Assembly: GCA_027422505.1 (NCBI GenBank)
Contig: JAPQWV010000018.1
Coordinates: 11,798,001 to 11,862,000, forward strand
DNA: 64,000 nt
Reading direction: 5' to 3'
Origin: Craterostigma plantagineum
Lineage: Eukaryota; Streptophyta; Magnoliopsida; Lamiales; Linderniaceae
In this document: one piece after another, positions 1 to 9,938 of the stretch
How positions within the stretch are numbered: the first letter of the stretch is position 1
Layout of the letters: the number at the start of each line of letters is the position of its first letter
Notes under the pieces: model-generated
Databases searched by the model: none
What the model saw: the letters and a program-made list of their open reading frames with translations, nothing else
Told to the model about the DNA's origin: nothing
Made by a program: the position numbers and the translations under genes

Positions 1-407
1 TGAGCATGGAAGAAACTATGGAGAGATGTAATATCGACTAGACGTGAGGCAGATAAGTAAAAGATTCAAAGTTTGAATTTCAAAGATCATGGCTGGATAA
101 GAAAACTGCCCATTAGATGGAACTAAATGAAGATCAAAGGATATCTCGCGGAGATTAAGGAAGGAATAAGACTAAGATCAGAGTTCAAAAATAATAAGGA
201 AATTTTGGCTGAAAATAGATTTTGACCTAATCTCGAAGAAAAACTATTTAGAGAGAAAATAATCTTCCCATGAGTGAAAGAAATAGGATAGATAAGAATG
301 GTAGAATCAGGAAAAATAATAATAATACGATCAAAGGCTAAAGTCGAGGAGATCCTAAAGGATAAGATCAAAGAAATACTAAGGACTAACTTATCCAGTC
401 ACCTTTC
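1..407 (-). other. 3' non-coding region of element A, copy 1
   Basis: This AT-rich stretch lies downstream of the RNase H stop of element A on the minus strand. Short frames on both strands (for example 123-371) resemble no protein I know. In copy 2 the same stretch continues to a polypurine tract and the 3' LTR, so it is internal 3' sequence of the element. Confidence 0.6.
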
Positions 408-3400
408 CTATTTGAGCTCAATAATTCCTAATCGGTCGCGAATATCACAAAATCTACTCTCAATAAGGGGTTTCGTGAAGTTATCAGCCAGTTGATCATT
501 AGTTCCTACGAAGTTCACGCTGATATTCCCTTTCTGACCATGATCTCGAATAAAATGATGTTTCACCTCTATGTGCTTAGTTCGAGAGTGGTGTACGGGA
601 TTCTTAGTAATACTAATGGCACTAGTGCTATCACAGAAAATAGGAAATGGTCGTACCTTAAACCATAATCACTCAAGGTTTGTTTCATCCAAAGGATTTG
701 CTGAGAACAACTTCCTAAGGCCATATATTCTGCTTCAGTTGTGGATAGGGCCACGGCATTTTGTTTCCGACTGGACCAAGTTACAAGGGAATTCCCTAGT
801 AATTGGCAAGTTCCACTAGTACTTTTCCTATCTTCCCTAGAATCGGCATAGTCAGCGTCCGAGTATCCCATTAATGGAATTCCTTGGAATTTCGATACCA
901 CATACCAAAATTGATTGTTCCTTTCAAATATCTCTGCTTGACTGCTGTCAAGTGAGATTCCCTAGGACTCGATTAATATCTAGAACATAGACCAGTAGCA
1001 AACATAATATCGGGTCTGCTTGCCGTAAGGTAGAGCAAACTTCCAATCATACCTCTATACTTAGTTTGGTCAAAGGGCGTACCTTGTTCACCACTGTCAA
1101 TTTTGGCGGTCTGATGCATAGGAGTGGGAAGTACCTTGAATCAGCCATTCCAAATTTTTCAAGTAGTTCCTTCGTGTACTTCGTTTGGGGATATGAATGT
1201 TCCCGTATCCAATTGCTTGATTTGCAATCCAAGGAAGTATGTGAGTTCTCCCATTAGGGTCATCTCAAATTCATGTTGCATAGACTTAGAAAAACTCTCG
1301 CAAAGAGTGATGTCAGTGCTACCAAATATGATATCATCAACATATATCTGCACAAGTAGTATGTGATTCCCTTCGCACATTATAAACAGAGTGTTATCTA
1401 TTGTTCCTGTTGTAGAGCCCATGTCTAGTAAAACCTACTCAATCTTTCATACCATGCCCTAGGGGCTTGTTTTAAACCATATAAAGCTTTGTTTAATTTG
1501 AAGACGTGATTTGAAAATTCTTCTTTTTCAAAACCGGGAGGTTGCTAGACAAAAACTTCCACATTTATAAAACCATTTAAAAATGCACTTTTCACGTCCA
1601 TTTGAAAAAGCTTGAATCTTTTAAAGGATGCATATGCAAGTAAAATGCGTATTGACTCAAGCCTAGCTACGGGTGCAAAGGTTTATTGAAAATCTAGACC
1701 TTCTTCTTGGGAATAACCTTTGGCAACTAACCTAGCCTTGTTTCGTGTTACATTACCGTTTTCGTCCAGTTTGTTGCTAAACACCCACTTCGTGCCTATT
1801 ATGGACTTGTCGTTAGGTTTTTCCACAAGAGTCCACACCTGACTCTTTTCGAATTGTGCTAGCTCTTCTTCCATGGCAGTCACCCACGATTCATCGTCAA
1901 GAGCTTCATTTACTGTCTTAGGTTCGATGGTTGATAACAGCACGTCATGTGATTCCTCAGCAATATCGTTTCGTGCAGTTGCTCTCGTTTTGATCCCTGA
2001 AGTGATATTCCCTATGACTTATTCAGTGGGATGGCTGGAAGAATGTTTGAATTTTCTGCGGTGTTGTTCGTCTGAAGCTTTAGGTTCCTCTGACTCAGTA
2101 CCTAGTTTCAATGGCATTGCGTTCACCTCTTTGTCAGTAACCCGTATACCTACAGGAGGCACAACTATACCTTCCTCAGTAGCATCTGCGTTAGGAAATT
2201 CATCAAATGTAATATGCACATATTTTTGAACAGTCTTCTTCCTATTATTAAACACTCGAAGGTTTTGGACTGAAGGTTGTATCTTAGGAATATCCCTTCA
2301 TCTACTTTGGAATCGAATTTTCCTCTCTTATCCTATCATTTAAAATAAAACATTGGCAGCCAAATACGTGGAAATATCCTATGTTAGGGGTTTTATCATT
2401 CCAAAGTTCGTAAGGAGTTCTCTTAATAATCGGTCTAAGAAAAATCCTATTCGAAACATAACAAGTTGTACTAACAGCTTCTGCCCAAAAATATTGTGGA
2501 GTATTATATTCGCGCAGCATAGTCCTAGCCATTTCTTGTAATACTCTATTTTTCCTCTCGACCACTCTGTTCTGTTAAGGTGTAATAGGGGCTGAAACAT
2601 TATGACTATAACCATTTTCATCACAAAAAGATGCAAAGGATTTACTATCAATTTCTAGACCGTTATCATTCCTAATCTTACGAACCTTCATCTCTTTCTC
2701 ATTTTGTAGCTTCTTAATCAGTGGCGCAAGATTATCTAAAGCTTCACTTTTGTGTGCAAGAAATAAGACCCATGTGTACCTAGTATAGTCATCTACGATA
2801 ACAAAGACATATTATTTACCTCTCAGTGACATAACCTGTACCGGATCAAAAAGGTCAAGATGCAGCAGTTCCAGTGGTATGGACGTAGATATCACATTCT
2901 TAGGTTTGAAAGACGTCTTGGTTTGTTTCCCCATTTGGCACGCTTTGCAAATTATCTCCTTCGTTGCTTTCATATCTGGAATACCTCTCACCAACTCATT
3001 GCATGATGTGAGACATCAGTTCCATGTTGGCATGTCCCAACCGTCTGTGCCATAACCACGTGATATCCTGTGTAACTGGTAGACACTTGGCGTTTTGGTT
3101 AGCAATATCATCAAGAGTGATGCAGTAAATGTTACCATGCCTAGACTTACTAAACATATCTCATCATCTTTTTTGACAAAGCACTTGTCTTTGGCGAAAG
3201 TTACGGCATGTCCATCATCACATAATTGGCTAATGCTAATTAAATTATGTTCTAAGTTCCTAATAAACCATATGTTATCTATAGTGATATTTAAATTGTT
3301 ACCAACAGACCAACTCCCACGATTTTGGCTTTTGCGTCGTTAGCGTACGAAACGTATCCTCCATCAACCCCTTTAACGACACAAAATTACCTATATCACA

Positions 3401-5220
3401 TGCCATGTGGCGGGAGAACCCGCTGTCGAGATACCACCTGCTTTTCTTGCTGGAATTTTTCCTTCATACCTGTAGAAAGAAGTACTCTTCTGAGGTACCC
3501 AATTTCTGGGTCCTAACATGTTAGCGGGGAAATAACTTCTGTTAACATATGAGATATCATTCTGCATAGCCAGTGATCTCCTGTTAGAACAGATACAACA
3601 GTGGCATCTACAGGTGACTTCTTAGGTCTCCAAACATACTTAGATTTATCAACTTTCTTTAAGGACAGTTGTATGAGTAATGACCATTTATATCACAACA
3701 CAAACACTTAATCTTAGGCACAGATGTTTAGCATGCTTTTCTTCAGTGGAATAACCTATCCCTGACCTACCAATGTTCTTAGGAGTACTTAACAGCATAT
3801 CTAGGTTCTGCTTACCCTCAAGGAGTCTATCAACTTTCTATTTTCTCTATCTAAGGAGTTCCTGAGTTCTACGATATCTCTGGATAAGTCACTCTTTTTC
3901 TTTTCTGTTTTCTCACAGTCACATGGAATTTCCTCTTTCTTAGTAGTAACTAACTCTCCTTTCAAACGTGAGATCTCTAGATCAGCCTCATGTTTTTCCT
4001 TAGCTAGGTGATCTCGCTGTTTTATCAATTCCTTATTCAAGGAATTTAGTGATTTAATCTTTCACTCTACTTTTTGAAGTAAACCACACAATTCTTCCTT
4101 ACTTTCTTCTATATCAGAAACAGATGAGTCACTTTCATAATCATTGTTATATAAACTGTTTAGGATATGGATTTTCTCAATGGAGGAAGAACGAGATACC
4201 TGATCCTCGTCAGCCATAGAAGCATGATCCTCGTCCTAGCTTTGTTCCATTCCAAGAATCATTAGATCTGTCACCATGGCCGTCTCCTTCCTTGGCTTCT
4301 CATCGTTGATTGTAGGGCATTCTGTGCATAGTGGCATGGTTTGTTGTACCGAAGCATTTCTGAACTTTCTTCCCGGATGTGGAGATTCCCTTATTTTTGT
4401 TCTGGAATTTACTGGAGCTCCCGTTGAATCTCTTTTTCTGTTCGAATCTTTCGAATCTCTTTGTAAGCATGGATAGGTCGTTCATCAAGCTTTCTTTTTC
4501 ATCATCAGAATCAGATTCTTCTTGGTTGGATTTGAATGCAATTAACTTCTGATTTTTGTTCTACAACTTCTCATTCATTGATAATCATCTCGTAGGATAT
4601 AAGAGATCCAATAAGTTCGGAGATGCTAAGTGCTTCCAGATCCTTTGCTTCATAGGTTGTAGTAACCTTGGCACTCCATTCTCGAGGCAGTGATATAATA
4701 TCTTTCTGACTTGTTCACTGTCGGGAACCTTCTTTCCGAGAGAAAACATTTGGTTGATGATTTTCCATGAACCTGGCATACATCTGGCTTATATTCTCGT
4801 CAGATCCATCGAGAACAATTCATACTGATGAGTGAGCAGAGCCAGTCTTTCTTGCACAACTCGTTGAGTTCCTTCATGAGTAACTTGGAGCATGTCCCAC
4901 ATAACCTTTGCCGATGAGCAGGAACTAACCCGAATGTATTCTTCCCATGTGTGTGCGCATGCGAGCATGTTTTTCGCCTTTGCATTTTGCGTGATTCTCT
5001 TTTTGTCATCAGCAGTGTAATCTTTACCGGCCTTTGGGGTTCCATCGGTTTTCATAGCCGTATATGGTCCAGTAGTGATTGTCTCCCAAAGATCGTAGTC
5101 GACAGCGATGAGAAATTCGATCATACTATTCTTTCAAAGTGCGTAGTTCGTTCCATCAAAGAGAGGCGGCCTAGAGTTGGATTGACCCTCTGCAAATACA
5201 TCAACACTCGAAAAAGCCAT
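408..5220 (-). pseudogene. Copia gag-pol polyprotein of element A, copy 1 (decayed)
   Basis: The frame begins at an ATG at 5220 (MAFSSVDVF) and hits a stop near 5146, where related Gag proteins have a Trp (TGA for TGG). UBN2-type Gag follows at 4789-5124, a coiled-coil segment at 3801-4040, a CCHC knuckle (CLCCDINGHYSYNC) near 3666-3712 and a retropepsin-like DSGFSRHM near 3408-3452. Next come the pre-integrase zinc region (ICKACQMGKQ) at 2812-2994, the integrase tail (MVERKNRVLQEMARTML) at 2302-2565, RT at 1159-1943 with an intact YVDD box, and RNase H (GYSDADYADSREDRKSTSG) at 408-901. Many stops and frameshifts separate the pieces, so no functional polyprotein is expected. In this copy the RNase H frame is further broken near 648 by loss of one T relative to copy 2. 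Confidence 0.9.
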
Positions 5221-5263
5221 TAGATCTTAACTCAGGCGTGTTACGCCTTTCGTTGAGTAACCC

Positions 5264-5275
5264 GCTCGGATACCC
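5264..5275 (-). other. Degenerate primer binding site of element A, copy 1
   Basis: On the minus strand this reads GGGTATCCGAGC, two mismatches from TGGTATCAGAGC, the common plant initiator-Met-tRNA primer site. It lies between the LTR fragment and the gag leader, where a PBS belongs. Without this context it could be mistaken for part of a tRNA D-arm. Confidence 0.55.
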
Positions 5276-5277
5276 GC

Positions 5278-5333
5278 TTTAAAAAGTTTTGGCTTGTTCT
5301 CCTTTGAAAAATACTTTCTTTAAGAAGATATAT
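5278..5333 (-). repeat. 5' LTR fragment of element A left of the G1 insertion, copy 1
   Basis: This matches 30555-30610 in the 3' LTR of A. It is cut at 5333 by G1, and the LTR resumes at 20035. The terminal 37 bp or so present at 30521-30557 are missing here, so the LTR end next to the primer site has been deleted. Confidence 0.75.
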
Positions 5334-5795
5334 TGTTACGCCGGAAAAAGAAATTTTTCGCCAAATCCCTAGCCTCAAACGCGCGCAACACGGCTCTTCA
5401 TTGGCTTACTCCGCGCGCGCGCTTCGTAACCAAGGCAAGACACGCCCTCACCGATACTCGCCTTACCCAAACGGAAACGTAAAGACAAGTAATATAGCCG
5501 AAGGGCCGGCCAACTCGAATTTGGCCTTTCTTTATTTCACACAAAGAAATTACAATAGGACTTGAACGGATCGGACACGCCCCGAACTCGTTCGACTCGA
5601 TCGCACACAAGTCTACCCAAATCCTATCGTCCCTTCGACCGGGATCTTACAACGCTAAAATCCCTCGCCGGAACTACCCCAAACGCAATGCCGACAAACC
5701 TTGGAACACTCGACCAACTCGCAAAATTCGCCTAAGTGTTTCGCTCTTGAGTGCTTCGTCGCTCGATGCCTTTCTTAGCTTGGGCGAATGGGTGC

Positions 5796-5803
5796 TATTT
5801 ATA
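5796..5803 (-). promoter_or_regulatory. TATA box in G1 3' LTR, copy 1
   Basis: The minus strand reads TATAAATA, about midway in the LTR. The same box is kept in the other G1 LTR at 19344-19351. Transcription would run toward lower coordinates, matching the element's sense strand. The assignment rests on sequence and position only. Confidence 0.6.
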
Positions 5804-6228
5804 GGCCCTAAGCTTCCTTTTGTGACTTGGTAAAGATCTCCCAAAAAGATCTCCATATCTTGTTTCCATATCTCCTAAATATAGTAAATACTCAAACAAG
5901 ATCCTCCTAAAAGATCTCAAACCCTTTTTGGACCAAATCACCTTCCTTTGGAAGCTTCTACGGACTCGGCGAGCCGCAGCCCCGCCATCGCCCGTGCCGT
6001 GCCGTGCGCCCATCACGTCGCCCAGCCCCGCGCGCCAAGTGCCGCGCGCGCCTAAGTGCCGCGCGCGCACATCCGGCCTGGCCCTCGTGGCCAAGCTGCG
6101 CCGTGGGTAGGCCGTGTCGCCCAGCTGGTCCGCCCGGTTGGTCGTGGCCTGGTCTCCGTCCCGGCCGGCAGCACGCGAGCGCGCCGCCGCCTTGGCCTGG
6201 TCGCGGTCCGGCCGCGACCTAGATGGCC

Positions 6229-6360
6229 CGACCCGACCCGACCCTTCACCGACCCGACCCGATCCGACCCGCTCCGTCTTCCGACCCGCTCCGTCTTGAC
6301 CCGGTCCGACCCGCCTCGAGCTGACCCGTCCTGACCCATGGTCCGACCCGTGGGTCGACC
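6229..6360. repeat. GACCC-type short tandem repeat in G1 LTR, copy 1
   Basis: There are many copies of GACCCG and variants such as GACCCGCTCCGTCTT, some repeated in tandem. The tract is shorter in the other G1 LTR, around 19741-19840, so it has changed length since insertion. Long open frames here on both strands (around 6004-6640) come from the high GC content. Confidence 0.75.
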
Positions 6361-6563
6361 CGCGTTCTCCATGGGTTGCCTGCGCCGTCGCCGGCGTGGC
6401 CCGTGCCGTCCCGTCGATTACCGCTCCGAACCTCCGCGTCCCGAACGGCCTCCAATCTCCGGACATCGTCTAAGTGTCGTAAAGACTCCGTGCCTTAGCC
6501 GCGCACGCCTTCGTTTGGTAAACCTGTCGAAGACCCAGGTTAGTGGAACTTACGTTCGTGACA

Positions 6564-6581
6564 CCCTCCCCCCCGGGAAAA
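6564..6581 (-). other. G1 polypurine tract, copy 1
   Basis: Directly inside the 3' LTR the minus strand is a purine run rich in G (GGGGGGGAGGG next to TGTCACG). This is the standard position for the plus-strand primer of an LTR retrotransposon and fixes the element's orientation. Confidence 0.8.
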
Positions 6582-6599
6582 GTCGGCGGCCCCGTCGAC

Positions 6600-6748
6600 A
6601 TCCGCTGTCCGTAGCCCGCACCGTGCCTCCAGTTCCAATATGATGCAACCTCCTCCTTGAATTGCGCAATATCCGTGAACTTCTCCCATGAAGTCTCGGA
6701 TGGATCCTCTCCGTTCCACAAGACCAAGAACTCGTTCAAGCCTCCCAC
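6600..6748 (-). pseudogene. G1 chromodomain-like C-terminus, copy 1 (frameshifted off pol)
   Basis: The frame NEFLVLWNGEDPSETSWE resembles the core of a retroelement chromodomain, the module that guides chromovirus integrases to chromatin. It overlaps the end of the 860-codon pol frame by a few bases but is in another frame, so pol lost its tail by a frameshift near 6740. The open frame runs on into the LTR to about 6470, probably fortuitously. The exact chromovirus clade is not decidable by eye. Confidence 0.7.
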
Positions 6749-9318
6749 CCGCCGATGGTCGAGAATACTGAAATTCTTCGATCGTACGCCTTAAGTGCCG
6801 CCTCTGGCACGCGCGTCGTGGCCTCCCTCGAAGTGTCACCAGGGTGATACTTCTTCAAAAGGCTCACATGGAACACCGGATGGATCTTCATGCGGTCCGG
6901 TAGCTTTAGCCGATAGGCCACCCTTCCGATCCGAGCCTCCACCTCGAACGGCCCATCGTACTTCGGCATTAGGCTGCGGGACAAATTCGCCTTCTTGCCC
7001 GCAGAGCCCCAGCTCCACATGTGAGGCCGCAACTTGAGCATCACCTGCTCGCCAACTTCGAACTCCACCTCGCGCCGATGTTGGTCCGCATACTTCTTCA
7101 TGCGTCGTTGTGCCTTGGCCATGCTGTCCTTGGCCGCGGTCCAGAGCTTGTGCATGGTCCACGCGAACTTGTAAGCCGCCGGGCAGTCGCTGATCATCCT
7201 TGTCGCCACGACCGCCGGTTGGTTCGGACGAAACCCGTACACCATCTCGAACGGGCTAACCTTCGTCGCCGATAACTCGTGCAAGTTGTAACTAAATTGA
7301 GCCGCGTCGAGCAAGTCGACCCAATTAGTTTGACTCACCGAGATAAAGTGTCGAAGATACTCCTCCAAAGTCTGATTCGCCCGCTCCGTCTGGCCATCCG
7401 TCTGCGGGTGAAATGCGGTCGAGAACTTCAACTTCGTCCCAAGAAGCTTGAAGAGGAACGTCCAAAAGCGTCCCGTGAAACGCGTGTCTCGATCGCTCAC
7501 TATGGAAGTTGGCACGCCGTAGTACTTCACCACGTGCCCGATGAAAATCTCCGCCGTCTCCTTCGCGGGGCACTCGATCGGTGCCGGTGCGAACACCGCC
7601 ATCTTCGAAAACCTGTCCACACAAACAAGTATCGAACCGAACCCTCGGGTCCGGGGTAGCGCATTGATAAAATTCATCGAACCCGACTCCCACGGTCTCG
7701 CCGGAATGGGTAGCGGCTGTAGCAAGCCGGCCTGCTTCCTCCGATCCGCCTTGTCCTGCTGGCACACCAAGCATGACCTTACGTAGGCATGAACATCGGC
7801 CCTCATCTTCGGCCAAATGAACTTCTTCGAAAGCAATGCGTACATCCGTCCCTCGCCCGGATGACCCGCCCAAAGTGTGTCGTGGTGCTCGCGAACCAAT
7901 TCCAGTCTAAGCTCGCCTTCGGGAACGTAGATCCGCCCGCCATGGGCCACCAAGATCCCGTCCTCGAGCCAATATTGTCGCACCACGCCCTCGTTTACCT
8001 CCGAAACGAGCTTCTGATACGCCTTGTTACCTTCCGCCGCTGCGCGCACCTTCCCCTCGAAGTCCGCGACCGCCGAACTAAGCGCGGCCACAAAGGTCTC
8101 GACCCCTTTGCGGCTAAGTGCGTCGGCCACATCGTTGTGCCGACCCGGCTTGTGAATCCATTCGAAGTCGTACTCACCTAAGAACTCCTGCCACCTCGCT
8201 TGCTTTGGAGACAACTTCGTTTGGGTCTTGAAGTATGTGTTGGCAACGTTGTCCGTCATGACGACGAACTTCGTCCCCAACAAGTAGTGTCGCCACGTCT
8301 CCAAGCAATGGATCACCGCCGTCATCTCCTTCTCGTGGGTCGAGTATCGGGTCTCCGCCTCGTTGAACTTGCGACTCTCGTACGCCAAGGGATGGCCTTC
8401 TTGTACGAGAACGCCCCCAAGGGCCTGCCCCGATGCATCGGTATGCACCTCGAAGGGCTTGGTGAAGTCCGCCAGGCTCAGCACCGGCTCGGACGCGAGC
8501 GCGCCTTTCAACTCCTCAAAGGCCGCGGCCGCCTTCTCCGACCAAGTCCATTTTTCCCCGTTCTTCAGCATGTCCGTCAAAGGGCTCGCGATGTGCAAGT
8601 ATCCCTTGATAAACCGCCGATAGTAGTTCGCCATGCCTAAGAACGATCTCAGCGCCGAAACGTTCCTCGGCCGCTCCCACTCGACCACGGCCACCACCTT
8701 CTTTGGGTCCATCCGGATCGATCCTCCCGATATGATGTGGCCTGGAAAGGAAATCTCGCTCAAGCCGAAGTCGCACTTCTCCCGCTTGAGGTAGAGACGA
8801 TGCCGCCGAAATGCCTCGAAAACTGCTCGCAAGTGACCCACGTGCTCGTCCACTGATTGCGAGTAGATTACTATGTCGTCTAGGTACACGACGACGAACC
8901 TGTCCAAGAACTCATAGAGAACAGAATTCATTAGGTTACAAAACGTAGCCGGCGCGTTAGTGAGGCTGAACGGCATCACCAAGAACTCGAACGACCCGTA
9001 ACGCGTCACGCAAGTCGTCTTCGCCTCATCGCCCTCCGCGATGCGCACCTTCCAGTATCCCGACCTCAAGTCCACCTTCGATAAACACTCCGCCTTCGCC
9101 AACTTATCAAACAGGTCAAAGGCGTTAGGAATGGGATACTTGTTCTTCACCGTAACCTTATTAAGCGCGCGGTAGTCGACACAAAACCGCATGCTCCCGT
9201 CCCACTTCTTCTGAAACAGGATGGGTGAACCGTACGGAGCCTTGGATGGTTGGATCAGTCCCTCGTCCAATAGCTCGTCAAGCTGCCTCCGTAACTCGGC
9301 CAACTCTGCCGGGTTCAT
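6736..9318 (-). CDS. pol: G1 pol: reverse transcriptase, RNase H, integrase (860 aa), copy 1
   Basis: This long uninterrupted frame starts at MNPAELAELRR. RT spans about residues 1-215, with the fingers segment [20 protein letters not shown] and an intact catalytic YLDD in VVVYLDDIVIYS. RNase H follows (HTDASGQALGG near residue 290, later DALSRKG). Integrase has an H-H-C-C zinc region (HHDTLWAGHPG...CLVCQQ) and then the core. The first catalytic position reads SMNFI where the family has SMDFI, an Asp-to-Asn change; the second Asp (VSDRDTRF) and the Glu (QTDGQTERANQTLE) are present. The GPY/F-type segment YDGPFEVEARIG and FHVSLLKKYHP follow. RT and RNase H look competent and integrase does not. 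Joining to protease is broken by a frameshift near 9370. Confidence 0.93.
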   Translation of the reverse strand: MNPAELAELRRQLDELLDEGLIQPSKAPYGSPILFQKKWDGSMRFCVDYRALNKVTVKNKYPIPNAFDLFDKLAKAECLSKVDLRSGYWKVRIAEGDEAKTTCVTRYGSFEFLVMPFSLTNAPATFCNLMNSVLYEFLDRFVVVYLDDIVIYSQSVDEHVGHLRAVFEAFRRHRLYLKREKCDFGLSEISFPGHIISGGSIRMDPKKVVAVVEWERPRNVSALRSFLGMANYYRRFIKGYLHIASPLTDMLKNGEKWTWSEKAAAAFEELKGALASEPVLSLADFTKPFEVHTDASGQALGGVLVQEGHPLAYESRKFNEAETRYSTHEKEMTAVIHCLETWRHYLLGTKFVVMTDNVANTYFKTQTKLSPKQARWQEFLGEYDFEWIHKPGRHNDVADALSRKGVETFVAALSSAVADFEGKVRAAAEGNKAYQKLVSEVNEGVVRQYWLEDGILVAHGGRIYVPEGELRLELVREHHDTLWAGHPGEGRMYALLSKKFIWPKMRADVHAYVRSCLVCQQDKADRRKQAGLLQPLPIPARPWESGSMNFINALPRTRGFGSILVCVDRFSKMAVFAPAPIECPAKETAEIFIGHVVKYYGVPTSIVSDRDTRFTGRFWTFLFKLLGTKLKFSTAFHPQTDGQTERANQTLEEYLRHFISVSQTNWVDLLDAAQFSYNLHELSATKVSPFEMVYGFRPNQPAVVATRMISDCPAAYKFAWTMHKLWTAAKDSMAKAQRRMKKYADQHRREVEFEVGEQVMLKLRPHMWSWGSAGKKANLSRSLMPKYDGPFEVEARIGRVAYRLKLPDRMKIHPVFHVSLLKKYHPGDTSREATTRVPEAALKAYDRRISVFSTIGGWEA

Positions 9319-9938
9319 CCGATAGGGTGCCTGCGCCGGAGCCTTCGCGCCCGGCTCCAGCTCATCTGATGGTTGATCGCGCGCCTTGGTGGCAGCTCCT
9401 TGGGAAGTTCGACCGGTATCAAGTCCTCGAACTCGGACAGCACCTCGGCCAGCTCCTTCGGCACATCGTCCGCACTCTTCCCGTCATCGAGCAGTAAAGC
9501 CGCCACAAAAGTAGGCTCGCCTCGTCGCAGCCCATCATCGAGTTGTAGGGCCGAAATCGCCTCGGCCTGCCGCGGCCCCGCCTCCTCGCGTCGGCCCGCG
9601 CACTCAACTCGCCCACAACAGTCTCCAATCTTGATCTCGTGCCTCGAAGGATCGATCGTCACCTTCGCTGCCCGTAAGAAGTCTAGCCCCAAAATAAGAT
9701 CGTAATCGTCTAACTCCGTCACCGTTAGATCGATCCGCCCCGTCCAACCGCCCACGCTAAGTGTCGACCTCGCAAGGCCGCTTACCTCCGTAGACCTCGA
9801 GTTGATGGGCTTGATGGTGGCCTTGTAGTAGCGGACATCTAGCTTCAAATCCTTGATCAACCGTCTCGCCACAAAGGTATGCGAAGCGCCCGTGTCGACG
9901 AGTCCGAACACCTCGACCTCGTTCACCCTGCACTTCAC
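9315..9938 (-). CDS. G1 aspartic protease region (207 aa), copy 1
   Basis: The frame has a retropepsin active site VDTGASHTF near residue 17 and a second conserved segment LILGLDFLRAAKV near residues 83-95. Only GTG is available at its 5' end, where it overlaps the gag stop, so it is probably expressed as a Gag-Pro fusion and not from its own start. The C-terminal 16 or so residues are out of frame with the usual protease-RT linker, indicating a one-base deletion around 9370. The protease core looks intact. Confidence 0.85.
   Translation of the reverse strand: MKCRVNEVEVFGLVDTGASHTFVARRLIKDLKLDVRYYKATIKPINSRSTEVSGLARSTLSVGGWTGRIDLTVTELDDYDLILGLDFLRAAKVTIDPSRHEIKIGDCCGRVECAGRREEAGPRQAEAISALQLDDGLRRGEPTFVAALLLDDGKSADDVPKELAEVLSEFEDLIPVELPKELPPRRAINHQMSWSRARRLRRRHPIG

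Larger units (their letters stand above)
1..5333 (-). mobile_element. Copia element A, copy 1 (partial, minus strand)
   Basis: This is the coding part of a Ty1/copia retrotransposon read right to left: LTR fragment, primer site, gag, protease, integrase, RT, RNase H. The 3' LTR lies to the left, outside the window; its equivalent in copy 2 is 30521-32323. The 5' LTR is cut by G1 after only about 55 bp. In copy 2 the polypurine tract (a run of A, then GGGGGAGATTGTAGACC on the minus strand) and gag style suggest the SIRE/Maximus lineage. That lineage call is an inference from the tract and domain order. Confidence 0.85.
5334..6563 (-). repeat. G1 3' LTR, copy 1
   Basis: This 1230-bp LTR starts TGTTACGCC and ends CGTTCGTGACA on the plus strand. 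It matches the split LTR at 11016-11238 plus 19101-20034, with several substitutions and length changes in GC-rich repeats. It contains a TATA box (5796-5803) and a GACCC-rich tract at about 6229-6360. Confidence 0.93.

Noticed and set aside
5225..5276. tRNA-like sequence (ATCCGAGCGGGTTA on the minus strand)
   Set aside because: No cloverleaf can be completed. Its place between LTR and gag and its similarity to TGGTATCAGAGC make it a primer site and leader.
5928..6643. Several overlapping open frames on both strands in the G1 LTR
   Set aside because: They sit in GC-rich, GACCC-repeat LTR sequence, have Arg/Pro/Gly-biased translations and no domain. They recur in every LTR copy.
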